Positions 61,292 through 64,000 of a stretch of 64,000 nucleotides of DNA are shown piece by piece (position 1 is the first letter of the stretch; every line of letters starts with the position of its first letter). A program made the position numbers and the translations under genes. The notes under the pieces were generated by a model. That model searched no databases. It was not told where the DNA came from and saw only the letters and a list, made by a program, of their open reading frames with translations. Source of the stretch: Rhodamnia argentea (Eukaryota; Streptophyta; Magnoliopsida; Myrtales; Myrtaceae); NCBI RefSeq assembly GCF_020921035.1, contig NC_063151.1, positions 10,283,501 to 10,347,500 on the forward strand, given 5' to 3'.

Positions 61292-62322
61292 ATTAATTTG
61301 TCATCTTGATCATGGATGTAATTATGGATATGACAACATGCTATTACAATATGTGCTTACTTTCCAACTAAAAATGGAGGCATGTATCTCAAAACTAAAA
61401 AGCGATTCTTCAAAGCCTCAAAGGATCTCTCAATGACATTCCTAAGTAAAGAATGCCTATAGTTGAATAGCTCTCTTGCTGTTCTTGGTTTTGCATTTCA
61501 TTCGAAATCATTTATATGATACCGTTCACCTTTAAAAGGTGTTAAAAATCCTAGAGTTGGTACATATTTGGAACCTACCACATAGTATTTGCCTATAACA
61601 AAATGTTCATACATTTATTATGATATGCAATTGCAACAAAATCATAAAGACAATTACTCGTTTTAGAACAAACATATACCTAGGGGTGGTGGAGGAAATT
61701 ATAGTACATGAGTCTTTAGTGCTGCCGAGAGTACTCGACAATCGTTAGCAGATCATTCTCAACCAGCATACACAAATATAAATCTCATAACAAGTGAACA
61801 CACACAGCACGTTCTAAGTGGTAATTCCCTTTCTACCTCTAAATTGGTTCGCAACAAGTACGGAAGCATCAATGTGGGTGCCATTAATAGCATCTACGCA
61901 CCCCTCGTTACGTTATCAAAGACTAACGTCATACAATATTACCAATAAAATTAAATCAATGGTGCAAAGAAACGTATGAAAATCATACCTTGAAGTAAGG
62001 TTTATGCTTAGGATCCATAAGAATCTCCTATGGAACAACATTAAAAGGAGATGGTATGATAACCTCCTTTGCAAGTTTCCAAACTACTTTCAACACTAAG
62101 TTGAAGTACCAACCGATAGTTTGTCTCGAACGTTAAAATCTCTCGTACAAATCTCTATTAGAAATGCAGGATCATAGATAAAAAAAAATTCCAACTTTTT
62201 TATCAACACTAAGATACCGAATGTCGGCCTATCAACCACTTACCCTCAGCAAATCACTCAAGTTAAGAAAGACATGTCTCTCCATTATAAAAACTTCGTA
62301 TACTCTATCCAAATGTCCATTA
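61292..62322 (-). pseudogene. HARBI1-like transposase (DDE_Tnp_4) relic
   Basis: Read on the minus strand with stops and small gaps: VYEVFIMERHVFLNLSDLLR, then SRQTIGWYFNLVLKVVW, DAINGTHIDASV, NQFRGRKGITT, SANDCRVLSAALKTHV, KYYVVGSKYVPTLGFLTPF, KGERYHINDF, RTARELFNYRHSLLRNVIER, FEALKNRFLVL and HIVIACC.IHNYI. Order and spacing fit the family. The first catalytic aspartate of the usual IDGTHI is asparagine (about 61883-61885); the second (SAND) and the glutamate (NVIERSF) remain. An intron seems to split the gene near 61640-61690. Not functional. Confidence 0.8.
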
Positions 62323-63565
62323 AGAACCCCCACCTCCCTTTACCTATTCCGGTTCGACTATATACTGTCCCTAATGGGTTCTCTTATGCACATAGTCCTA
62401 TGTAGCTCATCAAGGCACAACCATGCCTTTAGTATACGATAATCATCATCATCAAAGTGTTGATGATTTGATACATTTCCTCCAGCTGAAGCTACCCGAT
62501 CACTAACCCCCTTCATATTACCTAAAAAATGAAAGGCGTCAACAATAAGCTACCTTATCACGACACAAGACACCACACAAAAGTGGAAGGAAAAAACCAA
62601 AAAAGTAAGAAAGCAAAGACTATATCCACTGATAAGTAAAGGAATCTAAATAATAGTCAATGTATAACTAAGTAATCCAATATCAATCAATATATGTCAC
62701 AATGTAACTATAGTCGTATAATAAAAGCAAAGCCAAATTGTCTCAAATACATAGGTCTTTTAGTGAAATAAAGTCACATAGAAATTCATAGCATATACCA
62801 ACATCTACTTAAATAGAATCAAGAAGTGCATGTCGCTTTCCGGGTTCTATTAGGATGAAACCCTCTCTTTAAGTAGCATTCAGGTAACCATGATTCACGG
62901 CTTTGGTATAAAGACTCGTGTCCATGTCAAGTATGCCTTTTAGGATGGCAATCATGGCTCCTATTAAGTAGGGGTTTGCGGGTTCAAGGGCATGTAAGGT
63001 GATGAAGGTATTTGATGATTAATCTGCCTTAATTTTGAGAGATTTTTAAATGGCTTTGCAAATGCTAGCAAAATCATGTGTGCTCTTTCTCCGCATCTTG
63101 GAATTTGGAGTCCTATCTAACCTGTGTTTCTCAAGAACTGGGATAGCCACTAGTTCATTATCCAACCCGTTTCCGGTTTAGTGTTCATTACCCAACCCAT
63201 CTTCAACCTATGGTTCACACGCCCCTAAGTCCTCAAGCGTACCTAATGCAACACCACACCATTGTCATCATCATTTGACGACACCAACTCCTACACATTT
63301 CCTATTGCATACTCCCCATTAGCATATATATCCCCATACACCATACAAAGTTGGAGATACAAAGGAAACCCTTCGTTCTTGAATTTGGCCCATTTAGTGT
63401 TATCATGTGCCATTTTCAAACGAATGATATACATCACGCAACATTATCAAAACATATTTAGAAAGTTAAAACCAAAAGACCCAACTAAAGTTATACCTTG
63501 ATATGAGACTCTGCAGAGACTTTCATACTCCATGACAACCCCGCTATTTACATTACCCCATCCAA

Positions 63566-63822
63566 AGCCCCGTTTGGTTAAGAAGCTTCTTAAAATTGCC
63601 GTACTATTGCTTTAGTTTGAATATCTTCTTCTTGAACTTATTTAGAGAATACTGGTGTCCCGATCGTTTATTGATTTCACTTTGAATGTTATTCTACCTT
63701 GCTTTGTTGAAAGCAGAGGTTGTTCGATTCCCCTTTCCAAGCTCGTCTATCATCATGCTTACAAACAATTGGGTCAATGGCTCGGTCCACCTAGTAATGA
63801 TTGTGTCTTTTTGGGATGCCAT
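63566..63822 (-). pseudogene. Myb/SANT-like (Myb_DNA-bind_3) relic
   Basis: From ATG at 63822 the frame reads MASQKDTIITRWTEPLTQLF, then ELGKGNRTTSAFNKA, stop, NNIQSEINKRSGHQYSLNKF, KKKIFKLKQ, stop, YGNFKKLLNQTGL. This is the pattern W-...-F-...-E-...-GNR-...-F-...-TG..Y...Q.KNK...LK...-LL--TG of plant Myb/SANT-like proteins, many of which derive from Harbinger ORF1. Possible C-terminal text (DMDTSLYTKAVNHGYLNAT) lies at about 62850-62960. Confidence 0.7.
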
Positions 63823-64000
63823 TTAATCTAAACTAATTGAGTATAACATGAACCAACTCATTAAACCGAATTACAACATTCCTCACATTCGGAAAGAACA
63901 TGCTTATATGCATTTCATAATAATTAGTCAAAAGCACATTTCATCAAACATAACCAAACTTCGGCTAAAATAGGAAATTAAAGCTCAAAAGTTCTGTTTC

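Larger units (their letters stand above)
61292..63822 (-). mobile_element. PIF/Harbinger transposon relic
   Basis: A transposase remnant (61292-62322) and, upstream on the same strand, a Myb/SANT-like remnant (63566-63822) give the two-gene organisation of PIF/Harbinger elements. Both carry many stops. Terminal inverted repeats and a TTA/TAA target duplication were not found; the element probably runs beyond the right edge, so the boundaries given are those of the coding relics. Confidence 0.7.

Noticed and set aside
63566..63595. CCCCGTTTGGTTAAGAAGC taken at first for a Harbinger terminal repeat
   Set aside because: On the minus strand it lies inside the readable Myb/SANT text (KKLLNQTGL), so it is coding relic, not a transposon end.

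Overview
The window is nuclear DNA from a flowering plant, most likely a woody rosid eudicot. Genes are intron-rich with GT-AG junctions, the spacer is AT-rich, GA/CT microsatellites are abundant, and every recognisable gene belongs to a plant family. The long GA/CT tracts would suit Myrtales, but that lineage guess is weak. There is no sign of bacterial, organellar or phage sequence, no CRISPR array and no rRNA or convincing tRNA gene.

Layout. 1-12.5 kb is gene-free and repeat-rich: a long-inverted-repeat element (about 921-1573), a decayed copia-type LTR retrotransposon with intact ends and target-site duplication (1806-5778), a hAT-like MITE (6464-6880), a (CT)n tract (9598-9681) and a minisatellite with an inverted arm (9722-10128). 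12.5-55 kb is the gene island: a MIZ1/DUF617 protein (+), a leucine-zipper/DUF547 protein (+), a mitochondrial-type PPR protein (-), a YjbQ/UPF0047 enzyme (+), a hydroxyproline-rich-type protein of the At1g76660 group (-) and a 15-exon ATXR7-like SET-domain histone methyltransferase (-). Between them lie an RTE LINE fragment, a SINE-like element, MITEs, a hAT-like element with 7-bp matching flanks and a dead DUF1645 gene. 55-64 kb is gene-free again and ends in a PIF/Harbinger relic with transposase and Myb/SANT partner, both full of stops.

The genes do not form an operon or a common pathway; each is an independent plant transcription unit. From memory, MIZ1-like, DUF547, YjbQ and the At1g76660-type gene are neighbours on the two paralogous Arabidopsis chromosome 1 blocks near At1g21050-At1g21065 and At1g76610-At1g76660, so this is probably a conserved ancestral block enlarged by transposons. 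This was not checked by a search.

Exon coordinates were worked out by hand from splice sites, reading frame and family conservation. The most consequential oddity is a one-base frame break in exon 4 of the ATXR7-like gene. I found no convincing new multi-gene system; the best leads are that frame break, the terminal-repeat elements carrying GC-rich inserts and the minisatellite/inverted-repeat locus.
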